DNA of 64,000 bases, taken from Eudorina sp. 2006-703-Eu-15 (lineage: Eukaryota; Chlorophyta; Chlorophyceae; Chlamydomonadales; Volvocaceae). The stretch spans positions 39,689 through 103,688 of the forward strand of contig BDSI01000234.1 in assembly GCA_003117195.1 (NCBI GenBank). The letters are read 5' to 3'. The translations under genes and the position numbers were made by a program. Below the pieces are notes generated by a model. That model was given only the letters and a program-made list of their open reading frames with translations. It was not told the DNA's origin and made no database searches. The first letter of the stretch is position 1. The number at the start of each line of letters is the position of its first letter. Below are positions 20,085 through 33,800 of the stretch, one piece after another.

Positions 20085-23000
20085 TCACCGCCACACGTCA
20101 TGCACATCTATGCGCCCAGTCGCCACCGGCGGCGGATACACCACCGTGGAAATCCCCGCGATGGCCTCACGGAAGGACGCCCGGTAGAGCTGCTGGACGT
20201 CCTGGGACAGCAGCTGAGCCAGCTGCAGCGCCGGAAGCATGTGCGGACTGGCCGCCACACCGCCGCCGATGCCGCCACCGCCGCCACCACCACCCAGGAC
20301 GCCGCCGCCGCCGCTGCCGGGTGACGACAGCGCGCTGCCGCCGTCGGTGGACGAGCCGTCCGTCATCGGCGCAACCAGCGTCGACGTCACGGCGGCGGCC
20401 GCGGGCTGCCCCGGCGGCGGCACACCGCCGCCGCCGCCGCCGCTGACAGATCGCTCGGAGGCGGGGGCCGGGGTCGAGGGCGCGGAGGCGGCGGCGGGGG
20501 GGTTGGCGGCGGCCACGAGGGAGGCAGCGGCCTGCTGCAGCATGGCGGCCACATCGACGCCGCCGGGGCCGTGACGGGGGCTGGTCCCCGCGATGCGCTG
20601 CCGCTTGAGCAGCACCAGCATCGCGTACGCCTCGTCCCTTCCCGCTAGGTACCAGAGGAACGACAGCACCGCCTCCTGAGCCTAAGGCGGCGGCGGCAGG
20701 CGGGTGGGTGGGGTTGGGTGGGTGGGTGGGTGGGAGAGAGCGTCCAAGAGGGGAGGTGGGCGGAGATAGCAGCACAGAGGCGCTGACGGCAAGGCCAGGC
20801 GGGGTAGGGCAGGTTCCGAGGATGTCTGGGGATGTCGGGGACCCGGCGGGGTGTTGGCACAGGTACAGGCACAGGCCGCCTATCCGGTGATCGCTGCAAG
20901 GAGGTTCCACCCTCTCCTCGCCCCCATCCCTGTCCCCGCCCCCTTTGCCCGCCTCTTGCCCGCGCCCCCGCCTAGCCCTCCACTGCCCCTCCCCTCCCTC
21001 GCCGTCCTCCTCGCCACTCACCCCTCAAGCCCTCATGCTCTTCCTCACGCCCTTTCCGACTCTCACCCCCTTTCCGACTCTCACCCCCTTTCCGACCCTC
21101 ATTCCCTCCCCTTTCCCTCCGCACCCCTCCCCACCTCGGGTATGTGGCCGATCTTGCCCAGCAGCAGCCCCGTGGCCCACTTGCCCACCTCCACCACCGC
21201 CTCCTCCGACCCGGGCCCACTCCCGCGGGCCACCACCCGCAGCATGGCCGCAAACACCAGCAGCAGCTCACTGTCCCGCGGCTCCAGGGGCTCCAGCACC
21301 TCGTACGCCTGGCGGGCGTACTCCAGGGAGGCGCTGCCGCCGGCGGCGGCGGGGGTCCCGGTGGCGGGCGGCGCGCCGGTGACGGCGGGGTCGGTGGCGG
21401 CGGGGTCGGCGGTGCCGGGCCGCGATGGCGGCGCTTGCATCTGGCCGTTGAAGAGGTCCTGGGTGGGCGGGGAGAGGGGGCGGGAGTCAGTCGAAGAGGG
21501 GGATGAGGGTGGGAGGGGGAAATCCGAGCCGTCAACACCTGATGATGAAGCAGGTTGGCGGGGAGGGGAGGGAGGGGGAGGTGCGGAGGAGGCACAGATA
21601 CCCCTACGAGCGAGCGAGCGAGCGCCATGGAGGGCCGGCCCCCCCCCCACGCGTCCCCTCCGCAATCCCCCCACCTGGTAGCTCTTGGAGATGGCAGTGA
21701 GGCAGCCCACAGTCAGAGAGGCGGGCTGCCCGCCCCGGTCGAAGTTGGCGAAGAAGGCCTCCAGCAGCATCACCAACAGCAGCAGGGGCGCGCGCTCGAG
21801 ACTGCCGTACCGCCCCTGGTTCACCTCGTCCTTGAGCTCCGAAGCCTCCGCCAGTACGGCATTCGAATCGGACTGCCGGACGGGCGGAGGTGGGAGACGC
21901 GGACGCAACACCGGGCTTTTATCATCCGAACGAGTAGTTCAATGCGCACTATGTCGTACAGAACGCACGTGAAGCACATGCTCGTACCCAACCTTCCCTC
22001 AATCATATACCTCATACCAGATTTGTTATGTAACTCCTCATTACATGCTAACTAGTGCAAAGGCAGACCACCTCCCCCCCCACACGCCCTCGGCGCCGCG
22101 CCGCACCCACCCGCCCACCTGCGAACCCACCGCCGCCGCGTAGGCCTTATGCGCCATCAGCGGAGCCAGCGCCGCCGAGTCCACGTGGTTGGGCCCATGG
22201 GCCGCTATGACGTAGGCGAGAAGGTGCGCGAAGGTGGGCGGCAGCTGGGGAGCCTGCGGCGAGCCGGTGCCGTTGGCGGCGGCGGCGGCCGCCGCCGCCG
22301 CCAGCGCCGCCGAGGACTTGGTCCTCTGGGGCGGCGGCGGCGGCGGCGGCGGCTGCGGATCTTCCTCGCGGATGGAGGGCAGCGCGAGGACGGCGCGGGA
22401 GGGGCCCCGTGTGGGGTTGTGGAAGGTGTTGGCGGCGGCGATGATGGCGAAGACGGTCTCCTTGACCAGCTGCAGGGCGCAGGGGGAGAGGGCGGTGTAA
22501 GGGCAGGGGTCGGGGGGTTGGGGTCAGTGGGGTCGAAAAGAAACAGCCCAGACACACCCAGTGGGGTGAAGCGGTGGTGGGGCGGGCGAGGGGTACGGTA
22601 GCAGCAGGGGGCGGACAGAGGCAGCTGAAGGAACCTGTAACCTTTCGGCGAGCAACATGGTTGAGCCCTGGGGCCTCATTAATCCTATATCTCCACACCC
22701 AACCAACCACCCATCCGCCCCGCCCCGCCCCGCCGCGCCCCGGCCCAGCCCGACCGTGGCCGCGCCCCCCAATTCGTCAATAAAGACAGCGAAATCGCAC
22801 GCCCCCCCCCTCCGCCCAAGCCCCGCCTTACTGACCTTGTGCAGCTTGAGGAAGGCCCGCCGCTCCGGGCCATGCAGCAGCCGGGCCTGCCGCGCCAGCG
22901 CCTCCGTGTAGGTGCGGGGCGGCCGGGGCTTGAACTCGGCGGCGTGCTGCGGCTGTATGTGGAACGAGTCGTTCCAGGGCAGCTGCTCCTCCAGACCCAG

Positions 23001-24782
23001 GTCCGCGTCCGTGAGACCCGCGCCGCCGCCGCCGGCGCCCTCGTCACCACCGCCGCCGCCGCCGTCCGCGTTTGCGCCGCCGGCCTGCGTCGTGGCATTT
23101 CCCGTCCATTACCACTACCGTATTCGAAAAGGGTATGGCGGTTCAGTAAGTAAGTGAGGCTGCCGCGAAGATGCCTAGAGCATGCCAACGAAAGCAACCG
23201 GGCACGACCCTGAAAGGCCGGGGATGCGGTTGACTTACCTCGTCGCCGTCGTCGGGCCCCGAAAGCTGCAAGGGCTCACGCAACGGCCGTCCCTGCGCTC
23301 TAGGTCCCATGCAATGGAAGTGGATCACCTCGCCAAAGCGTGCTGGGCGCGACCGGGTTTATCCAACTAGGGTATTTCACTTCAACACCCTCCCCCGGGT
23401 CCCCTGGGTGTGTCTGGGCTGTTTCTTTTTTATCCCCCGGGTCACATCCACCCCACCCCACCCCACCCACCCGCCCACCTGCTGCAAGGGCACAGTGACG
23501 GTCAGCCCCGAGGCGTACACCCCCACCACCGAGTTGGCCGTGTCCTTGCGGTCAATGAGGCCGTCCTGCGGGAGGCCGCCGGGAGGGGCCGACCGGGTCG
23601 CCAGGGAGGCACCACCACCGCCGCCGCCGCCGCCGCCGCCACCCCCCGGCCCCGCCGTGACGTCCACGGCGCTGCTGCTGCTGTGCAGCGGCGGCGCCGG
23701 ACTGCCGCCCCCCGCGCTCTTCCTCGCCCCCGAGCGCGGCTTGCCGGCGGGAAAGACGCAGCGCAGGTGGTGCAGGTACTGCGCAAAGATCGTCACAAAG
23801 GCCACCTGACTGCGGGTCTGTACGGCGCCTGGGCGGTACTTCCGTACGGCAGCTATCGCTGCTTCCGGGCTGTCGTACATGCCAGAGAACACAAAGAAGC
23901 AGGCGATGGCGAGGCCGGTGCGGCCCAGGCCAGCGTGGCAGTGTACGGCAATCTTGCGGCCCTCCACACGTGTCACGTAGTCCATGACCTGTACGATGTC
24001 CATCATGCGGTCCAGGGAGGGTACCCCCATGTCCCGCCAAGAGAAGTTGTAGTACCCGATCCCCCCCGCCATGAAGGGCTCCGGATCGTAGGTGAAGCCC
24101 GAGTGCCGCAGGTTGCCGGGGCCGCAGCTGGCGTGCTCACCCACCTCCTGAGGGGCGGGGAAGGAGGGGAGGGAGGGGAGGAGAGGAGAGGAGAGGAGGG
24201 AAGTGGCATACCGGGCGGTGTAGGAGTTTGGTAGACACCCCCGTGATGCCTCTAGAGAGCATGAGGGCGGTGGAGACCGAGGGTCCCTCCGGGCAGGCAG
24301 CAGCCAGCAGTCAGCAGTCTGCAGTCCGCAGCCAGCTGTAACGACTCAGACATTCGGGCGCTCATCCGAGGAACGAATGTTTGAGAAATCCCCTGGAGCT
24401 GCGGGCGGGTGGGTGTGTTGAGCATCAGAGGGTGCTATGAACCCCTGATAAAACGTGGACTGCACGCACACAGCCCCCGCCTCGCCCCTCTTCCCCTGCC
24501 CCTTTGTCCTCCCACCCCCCGCTCCCCCACCTGCAGGTTGAGTATCATGCCGATCTTGGCCTTCTGGAAGGCCACGACCAGCCCGTACTGCGTCACGTGG
24601 GACTCCCAGGGCCGGGCCATGGCCAGCACCTTGTCCCCCACCCAGCTGCTGTGCAGTCCCGCGATGGCGTTCGGCTGTTTCTGCTTGGTTGGGTTCTCCC
24701 GGGTACACCATTTGCTGCCTGGGAGCACCGGCCAGGAACAACAGCAGGGCGGGGATGTGGGGCAGCGGAAGCGCACAAGCCT
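20085..24782 (-). CDS. PTPDC1-type protein tyrosine/dual-specificity phosphatase, 5' end unresolved
   Basis: Cysteine-based phosphatase related to animal PTPDC1, a CDC14-like family. Exons on the - strand: 24782-24531, 24147-23479, 23292-23239, 23084-22836, 22469-22119, 21872-21675, 21458-21135, 20681-20085; together 2694 nt (at least 897 residues), all phase 0. Exon 1 has SSWVGDKVLAMARP and GMILNLQ; exon 2 has VGEHASCGP, FTYDPEPFMAGGIGYYNF, the general-acid segment WRDMGVPS and the signature HCHAGLGRTG (catalytic Cys, P-loop Arg). ARQARLLHGPERRAFLKLHK then matches the family helix after the catalytic domain. The rest is helical with Gly/Ala inserts and unrecognised. The 54-nt third exon rests on splice signals alone. 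Upstream exons should lie in 24.8-26 kb but I could not place them. The stop overlaps a possible donor (GCG|GTGAGG), so further 3' exons are possible. Confidence 0.85.
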
Positions 24783-26768
24783 CTGGCGGGAACATCACCC
24801 GGGGCCTGTCCACCTAGAGGCTGCCTGGAGGGGCCTCCACGGGAGGGTGTGGGATTTACGACTACTTGCACTTCGCGACGAGATGGTGGCGAGGTTGGGA
24901 GGGCGGTGGAGGCCCACCCGCCGTGAAGCCCCCTGGAGCCGGTGCGCTCGAGTGGAGCGTCCGCCCCCGCCTTCCCTACACCTGGACCTCCGCCCCCGCC
25001 CCCGCCCCCGCCGCCGCTGCAGCAGCTCCCGGCGGCCCAGCCGGCGCTGACCCTGCAGCCCCTTCCCTCCAACCCCGCCGCGCTGTACATCCACCCACCA
25101 GCCGCAGCTGGTTGGGTCCTGGAGCGGAACGTTTTGTTCCTCGCTGAAACGCACCAACGGCGAACACATTGCATGTCCCTCGCTGTGTTCGTTCCTACAC
25201 GCCACGCCCGCACTTCCCCCGTTCCACCCACCCTCGCAAGCACACTGGACCTTCTCCTTAAACAGAAAGGTCCAGGGGCCCTTCAGTGTGTGGTCCTGGG
25301 GGAGGCGGTGGGGAGGGGGGCCCCGCAGTGACACCGGGCCGGGGGGGACGGGGGTCGCCGGGGTAAAAAGGGTGGGGTGCGGCACTGGGGCGGTGCACTG
25401 TCGAGATCCGCCCTTGTGCTTGCAGAGTCTGCTGCCCCGCCCTGTCCTGCCCCGCCAAGCGGTGACGTCTGTCTGCCGCGGGATGACGCCCTGGAAGGAC
25501 GCGGGTGGGCGGGCGTTGTGCCCCTGGGGCCGAGTAGGTTCCGAGTGCGCCTCGGCAGGGCCCCCCCGGCCGCCGGATTGGAGAACGTGAGCCATCCAAT
25601 CCTTTCAGAGCGTCCACTTTCCTTCCAGAGCGTCCTTCGGTCACTGTCCGCTGATTCGGATTGCGTTGGCATCAGTACCGTGTCTAATAGGCTTCGCGGC
25701 CACGGTGCGGCGGGGCCAGGCGACGGCAGCGGTCGACAGGATGCCCCGGGCTGGCTGACTCGCTGACATGGTGTTGCAAGCACGCACCTGGTCCCATTTG
25801 TACCGCGGGGGCGTCTGCGAGGACGCGCCGGCCCCCATTGGAGCAGGACTGGAAGTCCCGTGCAGCAGTTGAAGTCCTGCCCTCTCCTGGTGTGGGCGAC
25901 ACAGCACGCGCCCGATAGCGAGAGTTGGGAACCTGTGTAGGTGCTCCCAGCGTTTCGAGATTCATCTAGGTCTCATACTGGAGGGCGGCGGTGGACGGTT
26001 TCAAGAACCTGGGTGATGCTATCCTCCATGTAATATAGGTTTCCGAGAGCACTTTCAAGCCACAACCGCTTATCAATAAAGGGTATTGGCGGGTGCTTTC
26101 CCTGTAACGAATGCGAGTTTCCAGCCTGGTCACTCAGGATGGGGAAACGATCGCTCGTACGGCAGGAACAGAATTATGGAAAAGGGCTTTCCTCAATATT
26201 CATCCATTTTGCAAGCGAGTTCCTCTTCCGAGAGGTTGGATTTACGTGGGTGGCCGGGGGTTGAGTAAGGACATTTCATAACCGGAGCGTTACCCAACAA
26301 GGGCGAATGTATCATCACACTATCGCAATGAAACGTCATACTATGCGAGATTTGCGGGGCATCTATACGTAGGGCGAAACGTCAGCGTTGCACGTGCATG
26401 TGAAGCTGAGGCGCATGTTATGTACAATAATATCTTTCAACTTGCCAAATATTAAGGAATCGTGTTCTTATACCTGATTGGAAACGTGGCCTGTTTGCAT
26501 AGCCGCTCTGGCTTGTCCTTAGTTGACCGGACGGAAGCCCTTTGTACACCCATTGACGGCGCCTGAATATCTTCATTTCGCGCTGCAAACATAATTATAA
26601 ACGCATAGACAATTGGCATAAGCATTGTTTCCAGTCTTCGCCTGGGCTTCTCCTTCCTCACGCATCCGAACAGAACCATTTTCAGCGTACAGGGACACAC
26701 AGCGATTTGGTTCGCAGACGCTTCTCCATCCTCGCAAACTATTTTTTATTCCGCCAAAGCCAGCAGCC
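24783..26768. other. intergenic plus unplaced 5' exons of the phosphatase
   Basis: A minus-strand Ala/Gly-rich open stretch ending in a plausible donor after GAEVQ (near 24983) could be an upstream phosphatase exon, but it has no Met. The interval 26000-26650 is AT-richer and shows no coding signal. It should also hold the promoter of the kinase-like gene on +. Confidence 0.4.
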
Positions 26769-29700
26769 ATGTGGCTCTCGTGTGGGCCAGCCCTCAACAT
26801 GGCCGCCCCTGTCTCGCAGCTGGCTCGCTTGGCGGCCCAGCCGCTATGGAGCAATTACTTGGCTCTTGAGCGACCGATGGAGGTCGTGAGCGCTGCTGAG
26901 CCCGCGGCGGGGCCGGGGCCTTCGTCGCAGCGCCTGGGAAGGCTAGCGTCGTTGAACTCGCCCCTAAGCTGTGAGCAGCGGCGGTTCTGTCGCTGGCTGG
27001 GCGAGACACGCTGCCAAACCGTTACAGCCGTGGACCTCGGAGCTCCTCAGACAAACACAGCCGTTGCGCTAATGGAGAGTAAGGTCCACAGTGACTCGGA
27101 CGTGAGGATGGACGCCCAAGTGACGTTTGAAAGCTGTTGGAGACGATTTGAAGAAAAATTTCGCTTAAAGGTACGCATGATGCGACCCTCGTCGTTTCGT
27201 TGAATGACGCGCTACGGGTTTCGAGTCCGCGGCCTAGGAGTCGTCGAATTTACAGGTTATACACTGTATGTGTTACTGTATTGCAGTCAGTCAACGTCCC
27301 TCGCGAAGTGGTTTGGCTGAACGGCGCGCCTGGCGCGGGCAAGGTATGGAGGGCCCATGGCATATCGAGAGGTCATGTCGACTGTAAACCACATCTGCTT
27401 GTTCTTGCAGGGCGCCAATACCCAGCACATACTAAAAACGCGAGGACTGGACCACAGCGTGAACCTGTCATCCTTATTGGTGAGTCTTTTCAGGCACAGC
27501 CCCAAAGAGACAGGCTGGTCCAAGCTGAGTACCGCATCCCCCTGCAATTGCTTCTCCCCCCAGCAAACAAACGAGAGCACGCGGGCATTGATGGAGCGCG
27601 GGGAGCTTATCCCCGATAGCATGGTGGGGGATGTCGTGCTGGAGGCGCTGCTGGTGCAGAGCTGCCAGGTGCCGGAGTGCGGCGTGCTTGTGGACGGCTT
27701 CCCCCGCACGGCCATGCAGGTGGGTGCGAACGTTTGCGAGGGCTGGCCCGCGGCCGCAGCTCTTGGCTGCCCGCAGCAAGAGCGCAAAAGCTCTACCGCC
27801 GCTTTGGGGCAGCCCGTTGAGGGGCGCGCGTGGTGTCGGCAACAAAGATACTGGCAAAATGGTCTGCGCCCAGACGGATTACGGACGAGGGTCTTGGTAC
27901 CGTACCGGGGGAAGAGGGCGACGGCGGGGATGACGCACCGGATAACGCACGTGCGCCAGTGACGTATCCTTGCGCTCTACGTAGCGTCCCTTGTGCACAT
28001 ATCGTGCAGAAGGCAGACCGCGACCAGCTCTTGATGTGAACCGCGACGCGACATTCCGATGGTGTCAAGCTGGGGCTGTTGGCCCGTCCCGTGGGTCACC
28101 CGTTGGGCATTACCTGTGGTCGCGCCGGCCGTCTGCCGCTCACGATCACCACCACCGACCGGCCCCATTGCAGGTCGACTTCTTGAAACTGCTGTACGAC
28201 AAGTTGGACGAGCTGCACGGCATCTTTGCCAACACTTCCCACCGCAGCCAGTTCCCCCGGCCGCTGTTCAAGGTGGTGATGCTGTACGTGGACGAGGACA
28301 CCTCAATCATGCGCCAGCTGGAGAGGGCCAAACTGGCCTCCGTGCACAACAAGCGCGTGTTGGATGCGGGTGCAGGGCAGCTATGGTGCGTAGCGCTCGC
28401 GAGCGTGTGCGGGCAGGGGCAGGGGGGGAAGGGCCGCCCGCCATGTGCGGGTGTGCGATACCGCATGTACCCGGACAGCATGCCCCGTAAAGAGGTCCGT
28501 CCGCATGGCGTGCGTCTCTTTCCGTCCGTCTGCATGGCTGCCTGTGCGTCTGTTGGTCCGCGGCAGGTGCGCCAACACTGTGTCCCGCAGGTCCTCTGCA
28601 GGGCGGCGAGCAGGGCCGGCCACAACGGCAGCGCCTCGCGACCGCTGGGTGCGATGACCCCCTGTGTGGGTCCCCGCGCTCGCCCGCCGGGGGGCGCCCT
28701 CTCGCACGGGGGCGCCCTTCCGGAGGCACCTTGAACGGTGGACTGCATGGGCTTCTGTTTACAGGACTGGAGCATGCAACCTGCGGGCGACAGGCCCCAC
28801 CGTGGGAGGGAGGGCTGTGTTGGTAATCTGCAGCGCAGCGACATGAGCCGAGACACCCCCAACAGGGTCCCCAGATTTCGAGGCGATGCGGACCAGATCT
28901 CAGACCCTCAGCATCTTGCGAGAGCGAGCTTGTGCGGGAGGGCCTCGGTTGTGTCCGAACACCCGTTGCGTTGTGTGGGTGCGCCGCGCAGGGAGCAGCG
29001 CGCCACGGACCTGAGCATCGAGAAGGCGAAGAAGCGCTACGCGATCTTCCGGCAGCATCACAGCGCAGTGCTGCGGCTGAAGCAGTTCTTCCCCTTCCAC
29101 CTGATTGACGCGATGGGCACGTTGGCGGAGACGCAGGAGGCCATCACCACGGAGCTCAGGTGCGGCCTCTTCGGGGGCGGGGTGCTACCAAACCTGGGCC
29201 GAGGTGGGATCGGGCGGCCAGATGTCGTGTGTGGGAGTGCGGGCGGGGTTTGACGTGGGCCGGACGTTATAGCAGCTGTGTGTTTGACGGGTCCACTGGC
29301 TTAGAGGGTCCAAAGGCCAGGGCATCCGCACCATGGCGTCCTCCGTCGCCGCTTTTATCGCCCCCGCTTGGAGCACCTCCTGGTTTCCTCGGCCGTCAGC
29401 CCCGCCGGGGCCTCTCCCCAGTCTACCAGGTCAGGTCGCAAGCCCCGCAGCCCGATCCCTGAAGTCCCTCGCTTTTACACCCCCCGCCCGCACCCCGTAT
29501 AGGTACCAGTCCTCCCTGGACCTGAGCTACGAGACGTACGCGGCCATCCGGCACCTGCCCCTCGCCCGCGACGTGTCCCAGCACGCCCGGCAGCAGCTGG
29601 TTCAGCGGCTGGACAACCACAGTGAGCGCTACCCGGACCTGTTCCAGAAGGTGATTGACCTGATCACCAGCGAGCTCATGCCGCTCATCCACGAGTGCGG

Positions 29701-30880
29701 CTTGGCGGGTCGGGCCGAGTACGCCACCGAGCACCGCATGTTCCTGGAGCACCCCCGCGCGGCGCAGATGCTGATCGACGTGCTCACGGACCGGGGCTAC
29801 CACGTGTCGCACTCGACGGAGGTGACCCACGTGCCCATGCAGATCGACCTGCAGACAGGTGGGAGGGGGAGGGATATAGGACCTGACGGACAGGTGGGAT
29901 GGGGAGGGGTGGGCGCTGGGTCTCGTCGGAGCGCCGGGTGCGTGGGGGTTAAAGGGGAGTTGGGTAAAACTGGATCGCGAGACGACGGTACGTCTAGGGG
30001 CCGGGACGCCGCCTGAACTGAAACCCAGATCCTGCAAAGTTGAGGGCGGGGATGGCCGGGTGTGCGGCGTATCGGCATGCGTGGGTTATTGAAAACTGAC
30101 CTGCGTGTGGCCGTGTTGTGTATGTGTGTGTGCTCGTGTACTAAAGACACAACTGAACCGCGATGCAAATGAAGTCCAGTTCCGACAGATGTCGTCGCAG
30201 ATGAACACAACCGAAACTAAGAGGACAACCGAAACTCGAGAGCACTGCTGAGCGTCATATGCCCCGGATGGCGTCCAGTGGCCATCACACTGATGAAGTA
30301 GAGATATGTCGTCATAGTCGGTGTGTGTTTATGTGTGTGTTTAGAAATGCAACCCGCCCGACCCAAACCAGCCTCCAATATACTTACCATATTAACCTGC
30401 GAATTGGAAAACATGAAAACAGCAACAAGGCAGCCGCGCCACCACCGATAAAAGTTGCAGAACAAAACAAGACCCGGCAGGAAATGGCGACTCAGCAGTA
30501 CCCGAACCGAATTAATGTTAATGATACCGACCTTGAGGACATGTTTATGTGTGTGTGCCCGCAATCTTTTTCCTCCTCGCCCGCCCGCCCGCCCAGGCAT
30601 GATCAAGAACCGGAAGGAGTACAAGCACCGGTTCCACGTCAACTGGGACACCAAGGGCGTCCGGGAGATGGCCCGCGCCATGGAGCTGGCCGCCCGCATC
30701 AGCGAGGTGGGGACGGGCGGCACGGGCGCCTCGGCGCGCATCAGCCAGACCTACATCCCGCAGCAGCTCTCCAACCGGGAGGCCCGGCGCGCGCTGGCGG
30801 TCGCGCACCTGGCGGACGGCAGCGGCAAGACGCTCGAGGAGGCGGAGCGGGAAGCTGAGCACGTGATCCACGGCTCGTGA
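26769..30880 (+). CDS. adenylate-kinase-like P-loop protein with long C-terminal extension
   Basis: Likely nucleoside monophosphate kinase fold. Exons: 26769-27170, 27287-27343, 27411-27479, 27564-27719, 28174-28385, 28992-29159, 29503-29858, 30597-30880; 1704 nt, 567 residues, phases consistent. The P-loop WLNGAPGAGKG is split by an intron between Lys and Gly. It is followed by ANTQHILKTRGL, the NMP-binding segment ALMERGELIPDSMVGDVVLEALL and VLVDGFPRTAMQ. Beyond the kinase core come FPRPLFKVVMLYVDEDTSIMRQL, LWEQRATDLSIEKAKKRY, FPFHLIDAMGTL and a domain with YQSSLDLSYETYAAIRHLPLA, which I recall from plant adenylate-kinase-like proteins. The C-terminus has KNRKEYKHRFHVNWD. Start: first Met of a targeting-like N-terminus (Ala/Ser/Arg-rich); another in-frame Met lies at 26625. 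Activity is inferred from motifs only. Confidence 0.88.
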
Positions 30881-33800
30881 AGGGGAGGAGGGAAGGATGG
30901 AGGGAAGGAAGGAACGAAGGAGGGAGGGAGGGAACGAACCCAGGAGAACCCCGTTAGCGGTAGAGGAGGAAGAGGGGCAGGCGCAGGAGGGACGGGTGCG
31001 GGTGGGTGGGTGAAGAATCGCTTGGATTCCGGGGGCGGCGGTAGGCCGCGGTGCCTCGGTGTATGGGCCGGTTGTGGAGCGATGCAGTGCAATGCGGAGA
31101 AGGGGGGGCTTACCTGGGCCACTGGTATAGGGCTGCCAGGGTGCTGTGATGGGTACAGGGTGAGATGAGACGAGGACTCGGGAGGGTGGCGTTTGCTCGT
31201 GCGCTTAGGGGCGGGGTCCCAAATTCTGACGATTGCAGGAGCGAAGGGGTGGGGTGGGGTGCGCAGCAGGTGACGAGGGTCAGAGCATTCATGAGCGTGT
31301 CTCGGCAGCCGCGACGGACGGGAGGTTCCAGTGGCCTTACTCAGCTTCACCTTACATGCGGGCGCGTTGTGTTCCCTGCACCATCGGTGGTTGCTCAAAA
31401 CCACCATCAGCAAACACACACACTCACACACACGTGTCATAACATCACCCGGCTGGTATGACAGCAATCAGCGTCATCGTCATTTACGCATCATGCTCGT
31501 TCATTAGCGGTCATCTCGGCGTGCTGTCGTCGCTTGATTCAGAGCCCCGTGGAACCGGGGACGGAGCCGGAACGAGGTGCGGGCGGCGGCATCGACGATT
31601 TCCGGTCCCCGCTCACCTCGCTGTGTGAAGGCCCTGGCCGGCGCGGCTGCCGGTTGGATGCCTTCAATGTTGATGCACTTCGGGGGCGATTCGGCCGCTG
31701 GCCTGTTGGCCCGATTGCCGGGAGCGATTCGGCCGCTGGCCTGTTGGCCCCCACCAGCGGCGGCGGCCCGACTGCCGACAGCGACACGCGGCGCATGTGC
31801 TGCTGTCGCGTGTGTGTGTGTATGTGTGCTCGGGGCTTGGAAGAGTAACGGACGATCTAGTCAGGTCGGGTAGCTGACAGGAGGCAGCAGGACAAACACG
31901 GCCGCGTACTCGGCGGCGGGGGACGGTGCCCGATTCTGTCAGATCCTCGACCTGCACGGTGAGAGGCGGCGAGAGCGAGTTGCAGCAACGGGCTGGCTTA
32001 AAACCCTAAACCCTAGGATCCTGTGGTTCAGACCTCCTGGACGCCGTGCCGCGCTTCGGTGTGTCGCCGGTGACTTGCTCTGGGTGTGCTTATGGGCTGG
32101 CTTGGTGGGCGTGTGGGCGAGGGTGGGGGCGACGGGTGCGCAGCGGTATGTGGTCAAATGGGTTCAAGTCGGAAAGAGGGGCGAGCGAATGTCCTCGAGA
32201 CTGATGAGATGTGCGGAGGACAGCAAGGACGGTCGGTGGTGTTCCTGTGGTGATGGCCCGATGATGGCCGAGAAGGGCGGTTCGTGTGGGGTCAGCTGAT
32301 TGTGGTGCGACTAGAAATAACAATTGGGCTGTCAGCCAAACCCTTATTTGTTTTCAGAAAATCGGCTCTTGCGGTCATGGGCCTGGCGGTACGATTGTCT
32401 GGTGGTGGTGGTGGTGGTGGTGCTGTGGCCGTGCCATGCGCCCCGCGCGGACGAAATAACTGGCCATGCAGTGTACTGGCTGGAAAGCACTGAGCGGTGC
32501 CGCTGCTCAGCAGCAGCTGCTGCGCGCGGTAAGGATGACGATCCCATCCATCCATGGACGACTTGACGGCGCTCGGGGGCGCGACATTCGCCCCCCCGAT
32601 TTCTGCTTTGTTTGCTTTATTGCCGGGAACTATAAGTTCTGTGTTTTTGTGACTATGTCGTTGTGTGTGATGTGCTGTGCTGTTGCTGCTGCTGCTGCGT
32701 GTGTGCCTGCCCCATATTGGCTCCCGGCTGCCAGTCAAGAGGACGTCGCTGGTGTGTGTGGGTGTGTGCGCGCTCTAGGATCTGGACAGCCTCCCCTGAT
32801 ATATTTATTATTCTCGCTGAGTCTGTCTCGTCTGGCCTCGTCTCCCCCTTTGGATTGGTTGTAGTGGTGTGGGCTGTCTGTGTGCGCCCGCGTGTCGCTC
32901 GGCACTGCGCAATTAGGGCACACGGCCACCGTTCAGCCAAACTAGATGGTGCGTGTGTCTCTGTGTGTGTGTGTGTGTGTGTGTGCGCTGCCGCTGTTGG
33001 TGTTAATGCTTCTGGTGTCTCACGCTGCTGCTATTACGCTCTCCCCTCGATGGGGAAGGGAACCGCACTGCGCGGCTGTGTTGCTTTCTGATCCCTTATT
33101 CTTTTTGCGGCCCTCGGGAGTTCTTTATTTGTTTGTGTCAGCCGCGCACGCCCATCATCATCGTTGACAGCGTGACCCATCAACACCAACATGGTGCGCC
33201 CTTCTTCAGTCGTCCCCAAAAGCACATTGCACAGTGTCTCGCGCGCGGCTTTGCTGCGTGTCGGCCTGTGTGCTGTTGCTGCTGCTGCTCCTGATGCTGC
33301 AGCTGTGCGCCCAAACGAACGGAAACGAGCGGGAGCCCAGCAGCGCTGCGCTGCTGCGGCGGTTCGCTGGCCGCCTGCTCGATAGCTGGGGTTGGTAATG
33401 TGGCGGTGGATGGGTGGCTAGGGGCGGGTAGGGCCTCCTCTGTCCCCGGGTGCTGTGGGAGGGCCGTGCGAGAGTGGGACAGTGTCCGAACGAGCTCCGA
33501 TGGGGTGTTTCGCTGTTGGCGATGTGCAGATCGGTTTCGTACAGATGGCGTGGCGGTGGAGGGGCGCTCCCGTGACCGGGGCCTTGCCGTGCAGCGGGTG
33601 GCGCTGGAGTCGGTGTCGTGGTTCCGTTGCTGCTTGCTGGGCGTCGATCCGTGTCCGTTTGGTGACCTTGCTTCTGTATCTGTATCTTATCACTGTCGAA
33701 CACCGCGTTTCAGGACGACCCTTTGTAAATATGGACTCGTGGAGCACGCCATGTAACACTTTGAGCTGGCGTCGGGCGGCAATACTGGGGATGCCGCATG

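Noticed and set aside
32002..32014. Telomere-like CCCTAAACCCTA
   Set aside because: Only two units, in the middle of a gene-poor interval; not an interstitial telomere array.
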